Below, piece after piece: positions 25,896-33,083 of a DNA stretch of 64,000 nucleotides (its first letter is position 1; every line of letters begins with the position of its first letter). Origin of the DNA: Sphingobium sp. CAP-1 (GTDB taxonomy: Bacteria; Pseudomonadota; Alphaproteobacteria; Sphingomonadales; Sphingomonadaceae). The DNA lies in NCBI RefSeq assembly GCF_009720145.1, contig NZ_CP046252.1, positions 1,364,001 to 1,428,000 on the forward strand, read 5' to 3'. A program made the translations under genes and the position numbers. The notes under the pieces were generated by a model. The model was given only the letters and a program-made list of their open reading frames with translations, was not told the origin of the DNA and did not search any database.

Positions 25896-26218
25896 TCGCG
25901 ATACTGGCCTGCCTGTCGGCGGCGCTGGCCATTGGCGCCGGCGCGTTCGGGGCGCATGGCGTGGCCGATGCCAAGGCGGCCGAATGGCTGCGCACCGGCG
26001 GACTTTATCAGTTGATCCACGCGGTGAGCGCGCTGGCGGTGATGGGTGTGGCGCGCGGCGCGGCGGCGGTGATGCTGGTCGGTGCGGCGATCTTCGCCCT
26101 CTCCCTCTACGCCATGGCGCTGGGCGGTCCGCGCTGGCTGGGCGCGATCACGCCGATCGGCGGCACGCTGATGATCGGGGCGTGGCTGTGGGCGGCGTGG
26201 AGCTTCAGCCGCGCCTGA
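25892..26218 (+). CDS. DUF423 family small membrane protein
   Basis: This 108-aa protein with four hydrophobic helices has the DUF423 signature of two glycine-rich stretches: IGAGAFGAHGVAD near the N-terminus and the conserved RTGGLYQLIHAVSALAV. Function unknown. It overlaps the antiporter stop in ATGA and completes the three-gene run that starts with the scaffold gene. Confidence 0.85.
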   Translation: MIAILACLSAALAIGAGAFGAHGVADAKAAEWLRTGGLYQLIHAVSALAVMGVARGAAAVMLVGAAIFALSLYAMALGGPRWLGAITPIGGTLMIGAWLWAAWSFSRA

Positions 26219-26265
26219 TATTCGCTGCCCTTGCCCGAACGCCTATCGACACATAGATTGAGACC

Positions 26266-26730
26266 ATGGCCGACCACGATCACCATCATCATCAGGAACC
26301 GACCGGCGCGAAGCTGGCTGACGCCGCGCGGGCCACGCTGGAAGCGCAGAATGAACAATGGACGCCGATGCGCGCCGCCATTTTCGATGCGCTGGCGGCG
26401 GAGGAAAAGCCCGCCTCCGCATACGACATCGCCGATAATGTGTCGAAGGCGCGCGGCAAGCGGGTGGCGCCCAACAGCGTCTATCGCATCCTCGACCTGT
26501 TCGTGGCGAACAATATCGCGATGCGGGTGGAAAGCGCCAACGCCTATATCGCCAACGCCCATCCCGGCTGCCATCATGACTGCATATTCCTGGTCTGCGA
26601 CCTTTGCGGACAGGTGACGCATATCGACAATGATCCGATCACCTCTTCGCTGCGCACGGCGGCGGAGGCGGCGGGCTTCACCCCCCGGCGCGCGGTGATC
26701 GAGATGCGTGGCACCTGCAACGCGCACTGA
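26266..26730 (+). CDS. zur: Fur-family regulator, Zur-like
   Basis: This 154-aa protein has the Fur winged helix (TPMRAAIFDALAAEEKPASAYDIA, NSVYRILDLFV) and a C-terminal dimer domain with the metal site: HPGCHHDCIFLVCDLCGQVTHID, containing a Cys-x2-Cys pair, and a late C-x-x-H-like GTCNAH end. The N-terminus is His/Asp-rich (MADHDHHHHQEP), typical of zinc regulators. Zur represses zinc import when zinc binds. The target genes znuABC are not here. The next gene, pnuC, starts 13 bases after the stop, so they may share a transcript. Confidence 0.82.
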   Translation: MADHDHHHHQEPTGAKLADAARATLEAQNEQWTPMRAAIFDALAAEEKPASAYDIADNVSKARGKRVAPNSVYRILDLFVANNIAMRVESANAYIANAHPGCHHDCIFLVCDLCGQVTHIDNDPITSSLRTAAEAAGFTPRRAVIEMRGTCNAH

Positions 26731-26743
26731 GCCTTACGTTCCC

Positions 26744-27313
26744 ATGAACATGGTCGAATGGGTCGCGGCCGGGCTGGGCCTGATCAACATCATTTTGGTG
26801 GCACGCCGGTCGCTGTGGAACTACCCGTTCGGCATCGCGATGGTCGCGCTCTATTTCTTCGTCTTTGTCGAGGCGAAACTCTATAGCGACGCGCTGCTCC
26901 AGATATTCTTCCTTGTCATCAACCTCTATGGCTGGTGGGCCTGGCTCCATGCGCGGAAAGTCGCGGATGGCGGCATCGCGGTCGAACGGCTGGGCGCGGC
27001 CGCGCGTCTGTTGTGGCTGGCGGGCATAGCGGTCGCGGCGCTGGCATGGGGCGCGATGATGGCGCGCTTTACCGACGCCGCCGCGCCCTTCGCCGACGCA
27101 ACCATCGCGGGCATGAGCGTCGCCGCGCAAATCCTGCAATCGCAGCGCAAATATGAAAGCTGGGTCTTGTGGATCGCGGTCGATGCGCTGGCGACCGGGC
27201 TGTTCTGGAGCCGGGGACTGATCGCCACATCGATCCTTTATGCTATCTTCTTTGCCATTGCGCTGTGGGGGCTGGTCCGCTGGCGGCGAACGATGGCACA
27301 GGCGGCGGCATGA
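26744..27313 (+). CDS. pnuC: Nicotinamide riboside transporter (PnuC family)
   Basis: The ATG at 26744 gives 189 aa; ATG 26750 is an alternative. Seven to eight membrane helices are seen, with the family motifs WNYPFGIAMV, NLYGWWAWL and the closing WVLWIAVDALATGLFW. PnuC carriers take up nicotinamide riboside by facilitated diffusion, trapped by phosphorylation. The next gene encodes the phosphorylating kinase and overlaps by four bases, which makes nicotinamide riboside a better guess than thiamine or riboflavin for the cargo. Confidence 0.88.
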   Translation: MNMVEWVAAGLGLINIILVARRSLWNYPFGIAMVALYFFVFVEAKLYSDALLQIFFLVINLYGWWAWLHARKVADGGIAVERLGAAARLLWLAGIAVAALAWGAMMARFTDAAAPFADATIAGMSVAAQILQSQRKYESWVLWIAVDALATGLFWSRGLIATSILYAIFFAIALWGLVRWRRTMAQAAA

Positions 27314-27864
27314 CGCTGAGCGTGGTCCTGCATGGCGTCGAAAGCACCGGCAAATCGGTGCTGGCGCAGCGGCTTGCCGCGCATTTCGGCACGATCTGGG
27401 TACCGGAATATGGCCGTACCCATGCCGAAACCCACGGCGTCGACATGGATGAGGCCGACCTGCTGCTGATCGGCCGGACGCAGGCGGCGATGATCGCGGC
27501 GGCGCTGCCCAGGGCCGATCGCTTCCTGTTCGCCGACACCGATTCGCTGATGACCGCCGCTTGGGCGGAGATGATGATCGGCCATGTTCCGGCCGAACTG
27601 TTTGGCTATCCCAGGGCCGACTTCTATCTGCTGATGGAGGCCGATGTCGCCTGGGTCGCCGACGCCGTCCGCCTCTATGGCGACGATCCCACACGCACGC
27701 GCTTCGCCGCGATCAGCCGGGCGGTGCTGGAACAGGCCGGGGTCCGCCATATTGCCATTGGCGGCGACTGGGAGGCGCGATTCGCGCAGGCGGTGGCCGC
27801 GATCGAGGCGCTGGAACCGCCAACAGCGTCGCAAGGGTTCGACTTGCGCCGAGAAACCGAGTAG
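27310..27864 (+). CDS. NadR-like ribosylnicotinamide kinase (AAA ATPase)
   Basis: This 184-aa protein starts at 27310, overlapping the pnuC stop in ATGA. It has a P-loop GVESTGKSVLAQRL, EYGRT, and FADTDSLMT, matching the C-terminal kinase domain of NadR. The nicotinamide mononucleotide adenylyltransferase and the repressor domains of E. coli NadR are missing, so this is a stand-alone kinase. It would phosphorylate and so trap the riboside imported by PnuC. Confidence 0.85.
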   Translation: MTLSVVLHGVESTGKSVLAQRLAAHFGTIWVPEYGRTHAETHGVDMDEADLLLIGRTQAAMIAAALPRADRFLFADTDSLMTAAWAEMMIGHVPAELFGYPRADFYLLMEADVAWVADAVRLYGDDPTRTRFAAISRAVLEQAGVRHIAIGGDWEARFAQAVAAIEALEPPTASQGFDLRRETE

Positions 27865-27873
27865 GCACATTTC

Positions 27874-29790
27874 ATGTCCAGTCCCGCCACGCCGTTGCTC
27901 GATACCGTTCATGTCCCCGACGACCTGCGCAAACTCGCGCCCGACCAGTTGCGTCAACTGGCCGATGAACTGCGCGCCGAAACCATTGCGGCGGTGGGTG
28001 TAACCGGCGGCCATCTGGGGTCGGGACTGGGCGTGGTCGAACTGACTACCGCGATCCATTATGTGTTCGACACGCCCAATGACAAGCTGGTCTGGGACGT
28101 GGGCCATCAATGCTATCCGCACAAGATCCTGACCGGCCGGCGCGACCGCATCCGCACGCTGCGGACGGGCGGCGGCCTGTCCGGCTTCACCAAGCGCGCC
28201 GAATCCGAATATGATCCGTTCGGCGCGGCGCACAGTTCCACCTCGATCAGCGCCGCTCTGGGCTTCGCCGTCGCCAACAAGATGCAGGACCAGCCGGGCA
28301 AGGGCATCGCCGTGATCGGCGACGGCGCCATGTCGGCGGGTATGGCCTATGAGGCGATGAACAATGCGCGCGAGGCCGGCAACCGGCTGATCGTGATCCT
28401 GAACGACAATGACATGTCGATCGCACCGCCCGTGGGTGGCCTGTCCGCCTATCTCGCCCGGCTGGTGTCGAGCCGCGAGTTTCTCGGCCTGCGCGACCTG
28501 GCCAAGCGGCTGGTGCGCAAGCTGCCCCGCCCGCTCCACAATGCGGCGCGCAAGACCGACGAGTTCGCGCGCGGCATGGCGATGGGCGGCACGTTGTTCG
28601 AGGAACTGGGCTTCTATTATGTCGGCCCGGTCGACGGCCATAATCTGGACCAGTTGATCCCGGTGCTGGAAAATGTCCGCGACGCGGCCGAAGGGCCGTG
28701 CCTGATCCATGTCGTGACGCAGAAAGGCAAGGGCTATGCCCCGGCCGAAGCGGCGGCTGACAAATATCATGGCGTGCAGAAATTCGACATCATCACCGGC
28801 GCGCAGGCCAAGGCGCCTCCGGGACCGCCCAGCTATACCAATGTCTTTGCGCAGGCGCTGATCGCCGAGGCGCAGCGCGACCCCACTGTATGCGCCATCA
28901 CCGCCGCCATGCCGTCGGGCACCGGCCTCGACAAGTTCGAGGCGGCCTTCCCCGACCGCACGTTCGACGTGGGCATTGCCGAACAACATGCCGTGACCTT
29001 CGCAGCCGGCCTCGCGGCACAGGGGATGCGCCCCTTCTGCGCCATCTACTCGACCTTCCTGCAACGCGCCTATGATCAGGTGGTGCATGATGTGGCGATC
29101 CAGAATCTACCCGTCCGCTTCGCGATCGACCGCGCAGGGCTGGTCGGCGCGGACGGATCGACCCATGCCGGCAGCTTCGACATCACCTATCTGGCCAGCC
29201 TGCCCAATTTCGTGGTGATGGCCGCCGCCGACGAGGCGGAACTGGTGCATATGGTCCACACCTGCGCCATGCATGACAGCGGGCCGATCGCGGTGCGCTA
29301 TCCGCGCGGCAACGGCACCGGCGTCGCCATGCCGGAAATCCCGGAGCAACTGGAAATCGGCAAGGGCCGGATCGTGCGCGAAGGGCGACAGGTCGCCATC
29401 CTCTCGCTCGGCACCCGGCTGGAGGAAGCGATGAAGGCAGCCGAGGCGCTGGAGGCCAAGGGTCTGTCCACCACCGTCGCCGACCTGCGCTTCGCCAAGC
29501 CGCTGGACGAAGCGATGATCCGCCGGCTGCTGACCACCCACGAAGTCGCCGTGACGATCGAGGAAGGATCGATCGGCGGGCTGGGCGCGCATGTGCTGAC
29601 GCTGGCGAGCGACCTTGGCCTGATCGACAATGGCCTCAAACTGCGCACCATGCGCCTGCCCGATATTTTCCAGGATCAGGACAAGCCGGAAAAACAATAT
29701 GCCGACGCCCGGCTGGATGCGGACGCGATTGTCGACACGGTATTGACCGCGCTGCGCCACAATAGCGTCGGCGCGGAAGCGCGCGCCTGA
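27874..29790 (+). CDS. dxs: 1-deoxy-D-xylulose-5-phosphate synthase
   Basis: This 638-aa thiamine diphosphate enzyme begins after a 9-base gap from the kinase gene. Characteristic segments are GHLGSGLGVVELTTAIHYVF, the ThDP motif GDGAMSAGMAYEAMNNA, the pyrimidine domain with the loop DVGIAEQHAVTFAAG, and FAIDRAGLVGADG. It makes DXP from pyruvate and glyceraldehyde-3-phosphate, the entry to isoprenoid, thiamine and pyridoxal synthesis. The C-terminus ends RLDADAIVDTVLTALRHNS with VGAEARA. A diverged second copy of this C-terminal coding end is present 300 bases downstream. Confidence 0.96.
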   Translation: MSSPATPLLDTVHVPDDLRKLAPDQLRQLADELRAETIAAVGVTGGHLGSGLGVVELTTAIHYVFDTPNDKLVWDVGHQCYPHKILTGRRDRIRTLRTGGGLSGFTKRAESEYDPFGAAHSSTSISAALGFAVANKMQDQPGKGIAVIGDGAMSAGMAYEAMNNAREAGNRLIVILNDNDMSIAPPVGGLSAYLARLVSSREFLGLRDLAKRLVRKLPRPLHNAARKTDEFARGMAMGGTLFEELGFYYVGPVDGHNLDQLIPVLENVRDAAEGPCLIHVVTQKGKGYAPAEAAADKYHGVQKFDIITGAQAKAPPGPPSYTNVFAQALIAEAQRDPTVCAITAAMPSGTGLDKFEAAFPDRTFDVGIAEQHAVTFAAGLAAQGMRPFCAIYSTFLQRAYDQVVHDVAIQNLPVRFAIDRAGLVGADGSTHAGSFDITYLASLPNFVVMAAADEAELVHMVHTCAMHDSGPIAVRYPRGNGTGVAMPEIPEQLEIGKGRIVREGRQVAILSLGTRLEEAMKAAEALEAKGLSTTVADLRFAKPLDEAMIRRLLTTHEVAVTIEEGSIGGLGAHVLTLASDLGLIDNGLKLRTMRLPDIFQDQDKPEKQYADARLDADAIVDTVLTALRHNSVGAEARA

Positions 29791-29804
29791 CACTGCTGGC
29801 CAAA

Positions 29805-30095
29805 TTGCTGTTGGTACCGCCGCTCATCATCGGCGGTTTGACAGCTTTTGGACTGTGGGAAGCAAAACGCCATGCCCAGCGCCTTGCGCGGAAAAGAAGC
29901 GGCATCGCGCCATCTTCCTTGATCGATCTGCCCCTTGCCTTCGAATACCCATCACAACCTCCAATTTTCTGGGTGTTGCGACGACCAATTGAATCCGCCG
30001 TCTGTGTTCGGCTGAATGTGGACGCGATTGTCACTACCATTCTGACCGCGCTGCGTCATAACAACGCAATGATCGGCGCAGAAGTTCGCGCCTGA
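29805..30095 (+). CDS. Hypothetical reading frame fused to a second dxs-like 3' end
   Basis: This open frame of about 96 codons has no clear ATG; the first plausible starts are TTG 29805 or further upstream in the dxs tail. Its first part (LLLVPPLIIGGLTAFGLW followed by a basic segment EAKRHAQRLARKR) looks like one membrane helix with a positive end. The last 28 residues (RLNVDAIVTTILTALRHN, then NAMIGAEVRA) are clearly related to the Dxs C-terminus, in the same reading frame. It may be a small membrane protein gene that acquired a duplicated dxs tail, or decayed sequence. It sits in a 332-base gap otherwise without a gene. Confidence 0.35.
   Translation: MLLVPPLIIGGLTAFGLWEAKRHAQRLARKRSGIAPSSLIDLPLAFEYPSQPPIFWVLRRPIESAVCVRLNVDAIVTTILTALRHNNAMIGAEVRA
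30009..30095 (+). repeat. Diverged duplicate of the dxs 3' end
   Basis: Aligned by hand, 30009-30095 matches 29710-29790 at 64 of 81 aligned positions (79%), with one 6-base insertion and the same stop codon. Most differences are at synonymous or conservative codon positions, so the copy was probably under coding constraint. Confidence 0.8.
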
Positions 30096-30122
30096 CGGCC
30101 TTAAAGCGCATAAGGGGGACTG

Positions 30123-31154
30123 ATGACGAACGCGATTGTCCGGCATGTGGAGGAACATGGCTTCGTTCCGCTGAGCTGGGCCGCCGGAATTGGCGGGTCG
30201 GACTATCTCAATCTGGGCGACGCGCTCAGCCCGGCGATGCTGTCGATGCTGACCGGCCTGCCAATCCAGCATGAAGCGATGGCGTCGGACAAGCTGCGCA
30301 TGGCGTCGGTCGGGTCGATCGGACAGAATTACAAGCGCGGAGAGGTGTGGTTCTGGGGCACCGGTTCCTCCCATTACGCCAATGGCGTCGGCGGGGAGAA
30401 AACGCTCTACAGCCGGCCGGCGAACACCGATGTCCATATCTGCTCCACCCGTGGCCCCTTCTCCCGCAAGGTGCTGAACGACGGTGCGCCGGTCGCGCCC
30501 GATTCGGCCTTTGGCGATCCGGTCTGGATATTGCCCGATTATTATCCGGGGCCGGTCGAGAAGAAATGGGATCTGGGCGTCCTGATCCATCTGGTCGACC
30601 TGGCCGATCGCGATACCGAGGCGCATCCCAAGGATTATGCCCGCTATGTCGTGCCGGACGAGTTCGCCGGGTCGGTCAAACTGCTGAACACGGTCACACC
30701 CAGGACGGTCGATGGCCTCAAGCGGCGACTGGATGATATTCTCTCCTGCCGCCGGCTGGTGTCGACCAGCCTGCACGGTATGGTCTTTGCCGAAAGCTAT
30801 GGCATTCCCTGCCTCTATTTCGGCGTGCGCGGCCCCAATAAGGGGCTGGCCACAATCGATCTGAATGTCGAGGATGACAAGCAGATCGATACCCGCTTCA
30901 CCGACCTCTACCTTGGCATGGGCAAGCCGCGCCTGCCCATCTATGTGCAGAATCGCAAGCTGCCGACCGACTGGGCCGATGTGATGCGCGCGGTGGACAA
31001 GGGCTGGGAGCCGGTGTCCTTCGATCCCCGGCCGATGATCGATGCCTGCCCCCTGCCCGTCAATCCGATCAGCGCGCCGGATGGCGGCACGATCTTTGAC
31101 CATCCGTTGATCCGCAACATGCCGCTTCTGGGCGGGGAACGGACGGCGCTCTGA
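30123..31154 (+). CDS. Polysaccharide pyruvyl transferase family protein
   Basis: This 343-aa protein starts 28 bases after the duplicated dxs tail with a strong AGGGGG ribosome site. It matches the pyruvyl/glycosyl transferase-like family of ExoV and GumL: GDALSPAMLSMLTG, the central loop FWGTGSSHYANG, CSTRGPFSRKVL, PDSAFGDPVWILP and the late STSLHGMVFAESYGIPCLYFG. It would add a pyruvate ketal to a surface polysaccharide, using phosphoenolpyruvate. No polysaccharide cluster surrounds it, so it is an orphan, probably acting on a polymer built elsewhere. The family includes non-pyruvyl members, so activity is inferred. Confidence 0.82.
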   Translation: MTNAIVRHVEEHGFVPLSWAAGIGGSDYLNLGDALSPAMLSMLTGLPIQHEAMASDKLRMASVGSIGQNYKRGEVWFWGTGSSHYANGVGGEKTLYSRPANTDVHICSTRGPFSRKVLNDGAPVAPDSAFGDPVWILPDYYPGPVEKKWDLGVLIHLVDLADRDTEAHPKDYARYVVPDEFAGSVKLLNTVTPRTVDGLKRRLDDILSCRRLVSTSLHGMVFAESYGIPCLYFGVRGPNKGLATIDLNVEDDKQIDTRFTDLYLGMGKPRLPIYVQNRKLPTDWADVMRAVDKGWEPVSFDPRPMIDACPLPVNPISAPDGGTIFDHPLIRNMPLLGGERTAL

Positions 31155-31222
31155 CATCAGGCAACCATCCGGTTGCCTATTGAGCATGAAAAGCGCATGG
31201 TGGCGATCAGGAGGTTGCCACC

Positions 31223-31672
31223 ATGACCGATCATATCATCAAGACCATCGACATCGCCGCACCCGTCGCCAGAGTGTGGGACGCGCTGACCGATCATGAA
31301 AAGTTCGGCGCCTGGTTTCTGGTCGCGCTCGATCAGCCCTTTACCGTGGACCAGACCTCGACCGGACATATGACCTATCCGGGCTATGAGCATTTCCCCT
31401 GGCAATCGCGCACCGTGACGATCGAGCCGATGACGCGCTTCGCCTTCGAATGGCCCGCATCGGGCGGGGACGAGGCCGCGATCAGGGACGGCGTGCCGGA
31501 ATGGACGCTGGTGGAGTTTCGGCTGAAGCCGATCGCCGGCGGCACCAGGCTGACCGTCACCGAAAGCGGATTTGACAAGGTGCCCGAACCCCGCCGGTCG
31601 AACGTGCTACGCTCCAATGACGGTGGCTGGGCCGAGCAGGTGCAGAATATCAAAACCTATGTCGAGCGCTGA
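31223..31672 (+). CDS. SRPBCC/AHSA1-like domain protein
   Basis: This 149-aa protein starts MTDHIIKTIDIAAPVARVWD with an AGGAGG site upstream, the typical beginning of Bet v1-like START folds. Family pattern continues DALTDHEKFGAWF, PWQSRTVTIEPMTRFAFEW and LTVTESGFDKVP. The fold binds hydrophobic ligands or acts as an Aha1-like protein; the role here is unknown. The next gene, an ArsR-type regulator, starts inside its last 14 bases, a pairing seen often with this family. Confidence 0.85.
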   Translation: MTDHIIKTIDIAAPVARVWDALTDHEKFGAWFLVALDQPFTVDQTSTGHMTYPGYEHFPWQSRTVTIEPMTRFAFEWPASGGDEAAIRDGVPEWTLVEFRLKPIAGGTRLTVTESGFDKVPEPRRSNVLRSNDGGWAEQVQNIKTYVER

Positions 31673-32015
31673 ACCGGCGGCGCTGTTCGCCGCCCAGATT
31701 TACGCGGCCCAAATTTACGCGGCGTTGGGCGATGCGACGCGGCTGGGACTGGTCGGACGCCTGTCTGACGGCGGCGAGCGATCGATCGTGCAACTGGGCG
31801 AAGGGCTGCCGATCAGCCGGCAGGCGGTGGCCAAGCATCTGGAGGTGCTGCACGGTGCGGGACTGGTGCATCGCCGCAAGAGCGGGCGCGAGGTCCATTA
31901 TGCGCTGCGGCGCGACGCGATCGAGGCGGCGCAAGATTGGCTGAGCGCGGTGAGCGCGCAATGGGATGGCACGCTCGCCCGGCTCAAGGCGCTGATCGAG
32001 GACGGGGGCGGCTAA
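31659..32015 (+). CDS. ArsR-family transcriptional regulator
   Basis: This 118-aa protein has the winged helix of ArsR/SmtB regulators: YAALGDATRLGLVGRLSDG, then ISRQAVAKHLEVLHGAGLVHRRKSGREVHY as recognition helix and wing. The usual metal-binding cysteines are absent, so it probably senses an organic ligand or needs none. It overlaps the SRPBCC gene, and ArsR-SRPBCC pairs usually regulate themselves. The N-terminus contains a near-perfect 15-base tandem repeat (31692-31721) that gives AQIYAAQIYAA. Confidence 0.88.
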   Translation: MSSAEPAALFAAQIYAAQIYAALGDATRLGLVGRLSDGGERSIVQLGEGLPISRQAVAKHLEVLHGAGLVHRRKSGREVHYALRRDAIEAAQDWLSAVSAQWDGTLARLKALIEDGGG

Positions 32016-32036
32016 GCCCCCTGCCCCGATCGCGGT

Positions 32037-32450
32037 TTATTGCGGGGTGGCGGCGCGGGCGTCCTGACCATCGCCTTCGGGTGCGGCGATGATGTCGCGG
32101 GTGGTCGCGCCCTTGTCGACCACCTGGGTATCGGGATCACCGGCCGACGACCGGATGCCGGCAGCGGCGTTGGCACGGCCGGCGGCGTTCAGCGTCGCAT
32201 TCTCGCTGGCGCTGCGCGCGGCGGCGGGGCCGAACATCGCCTGAAGCGCTTCGCCGCGCGAATCGACCGTCGCGGCGGCCGGGGTGCCGGGCGCGGGCGG
32301 CACCAGCGCGAAGTCGGGCGGCACCACCAGCGGCGCCTGACGCGAGACGGCGAATTCATCGGGGCGCGCGCGGTTGAACAGCCCGCCACCGCCGCCGCAG
32401 GCGGACAGGGTTGCGACAAGGCCAGCGGCGAGGATCAGGTTACGCTTCAC
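32037..32450 (-). CDS. DUF3035 family lipoprotein
   Basis: This 137-aa protein starts at GTG 32450, which overlaps the lspA stop in GTGA, with GGAG upstream. The first residues form a lipoprotein signal with lipobox LSAC. The mature part begins with glycines and has the DUF3035 block DEFAVSRQAPLVVPPDFALVPP. The rest is alanine-rich and probably unstructured. It directly follows the gene for the enzyme that processes its signal (LspA). Confidence 0.85.
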   Translation of the reverse strand: MKRNLILAAGLVATLSACGGGGGLFNRARPDEFAVSRQAPLVVPPDFALVPPAPGTPAAATVDSRGEALQAMFGPAAARSASENATLNAAGRANAAAGIRSSAGDPDTQVVDKGATTRDIIAAPEGDGQDARAATPQ

Positions 32451-32962
32451 TTCAAAGTCTCCGTCTTTGCGCCCTTGTCGCGCAGCAGCAGCGCCCGTGC
32501 AAGCAGGATCAGCACGCCGAATGTGATGGCCGCGTCGGCCAGGTTGAAAATCAGGAAAGGCCGCCATTCGCCGAAATGCAAGTCCGCATAATCAACGACA
32601 TAGCCCAGCCGCACCCGGTCCACGATATTGCCGATCGCGCCGCCCAGCACCAGTCCGAGCGCCGCCACATCCTGCCGCGCCCGCTCGCGCCACATCCACA
32701 CGCCGACGAAGCCGGCGATCAACATGGTCATGCCGACCAGCGCCCAGCGCGCCATATTGGTGTCGGCGTGAAAAAAGCCCATCGAAACGCCGCGATTTTC
32801 CAGCCAGCGCAGGCGGAAAATCGGCAGGATTTCAATCCCTTCGTCCAGACGGCTCTTGAGCGCCAGCGGATAGGTGACGCTATATTTGATGAGCTGATCG
32901 AGCGCGAGCGTGACGATCGCGACGGTCAGCCCCAGCGGGCGATGATTGGCGGGGTTGGGCAT
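32447..32962 (-). CDS. lspA: Lipoprotein signal peptidase II
   Basis: This 171-aa inner-membrane aspartyl protease has four helices; upstream in-frame codons lie in the palindrome and are not used. The two catalytic aspartates are in GNIVDRVRLGYVVDY and FNLADAAI. It removes the signal peptide of diacylglyceryl prolipoproteins. It follows ileS in the widely conserved ribF-ileS-lspA order, but a 25-bp palindrome separates it from ileS here. The ribosome site before ATG 32960-32962 is weak. Confidence 0.93.
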   Translation of the reverse strand: MPNPANHRPLGLTVAIVTLALDQLIKYSVTYPLALKSRLDEGIEILPIFRLRWLENRGVSMGFFHADTNMARWALVGMTMLIAGFVGVWMWRERARQDVAALGLVLGGAIGNIVDRVRLGYVVDYADLHFGEWRPFLIFNLADAAITFGVLILLARALLLRDKGAKTETLK

Positions 32963-32995
32963 TTTTTTTACAGGCGACCTAGAAAAATGAAATGA

Positions 32996-33063
32996 CGTGC
33001 TTCGGCGAAGGCCGGAGCCCAGTCCCGTCGCCTGAGCCGGGCTCCGGCCTTCGCCGAAGCACG
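32996..33063. repeat. Perfect 25-bp inverted repeat between ileS and lspA (REP-like)
   Basis: Arms 32996-33020 and 33039-33063 are perfectly complementary over 25 bases around an 18-base spacer. Each arm contains CTTCGGCGAAGGCCGGAGCCC-type sequence. No U-run follows, so a REP-type element or mRNA-processing hairpin is likelier than a terminator. A related but imperfect palindrome occurs at 37561-37623. Confidence 0.8.
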
Positions 33064-33083
33064 CAGCGCCTGCCCGAACGCGA

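Noticed and set aside
32996..33063. Intrinsic terminator between ileS and lspA
   Set aside because: The hairpin is strong, but no U-run follows on the minus strand, and ileS-lspA is a conserved operon.
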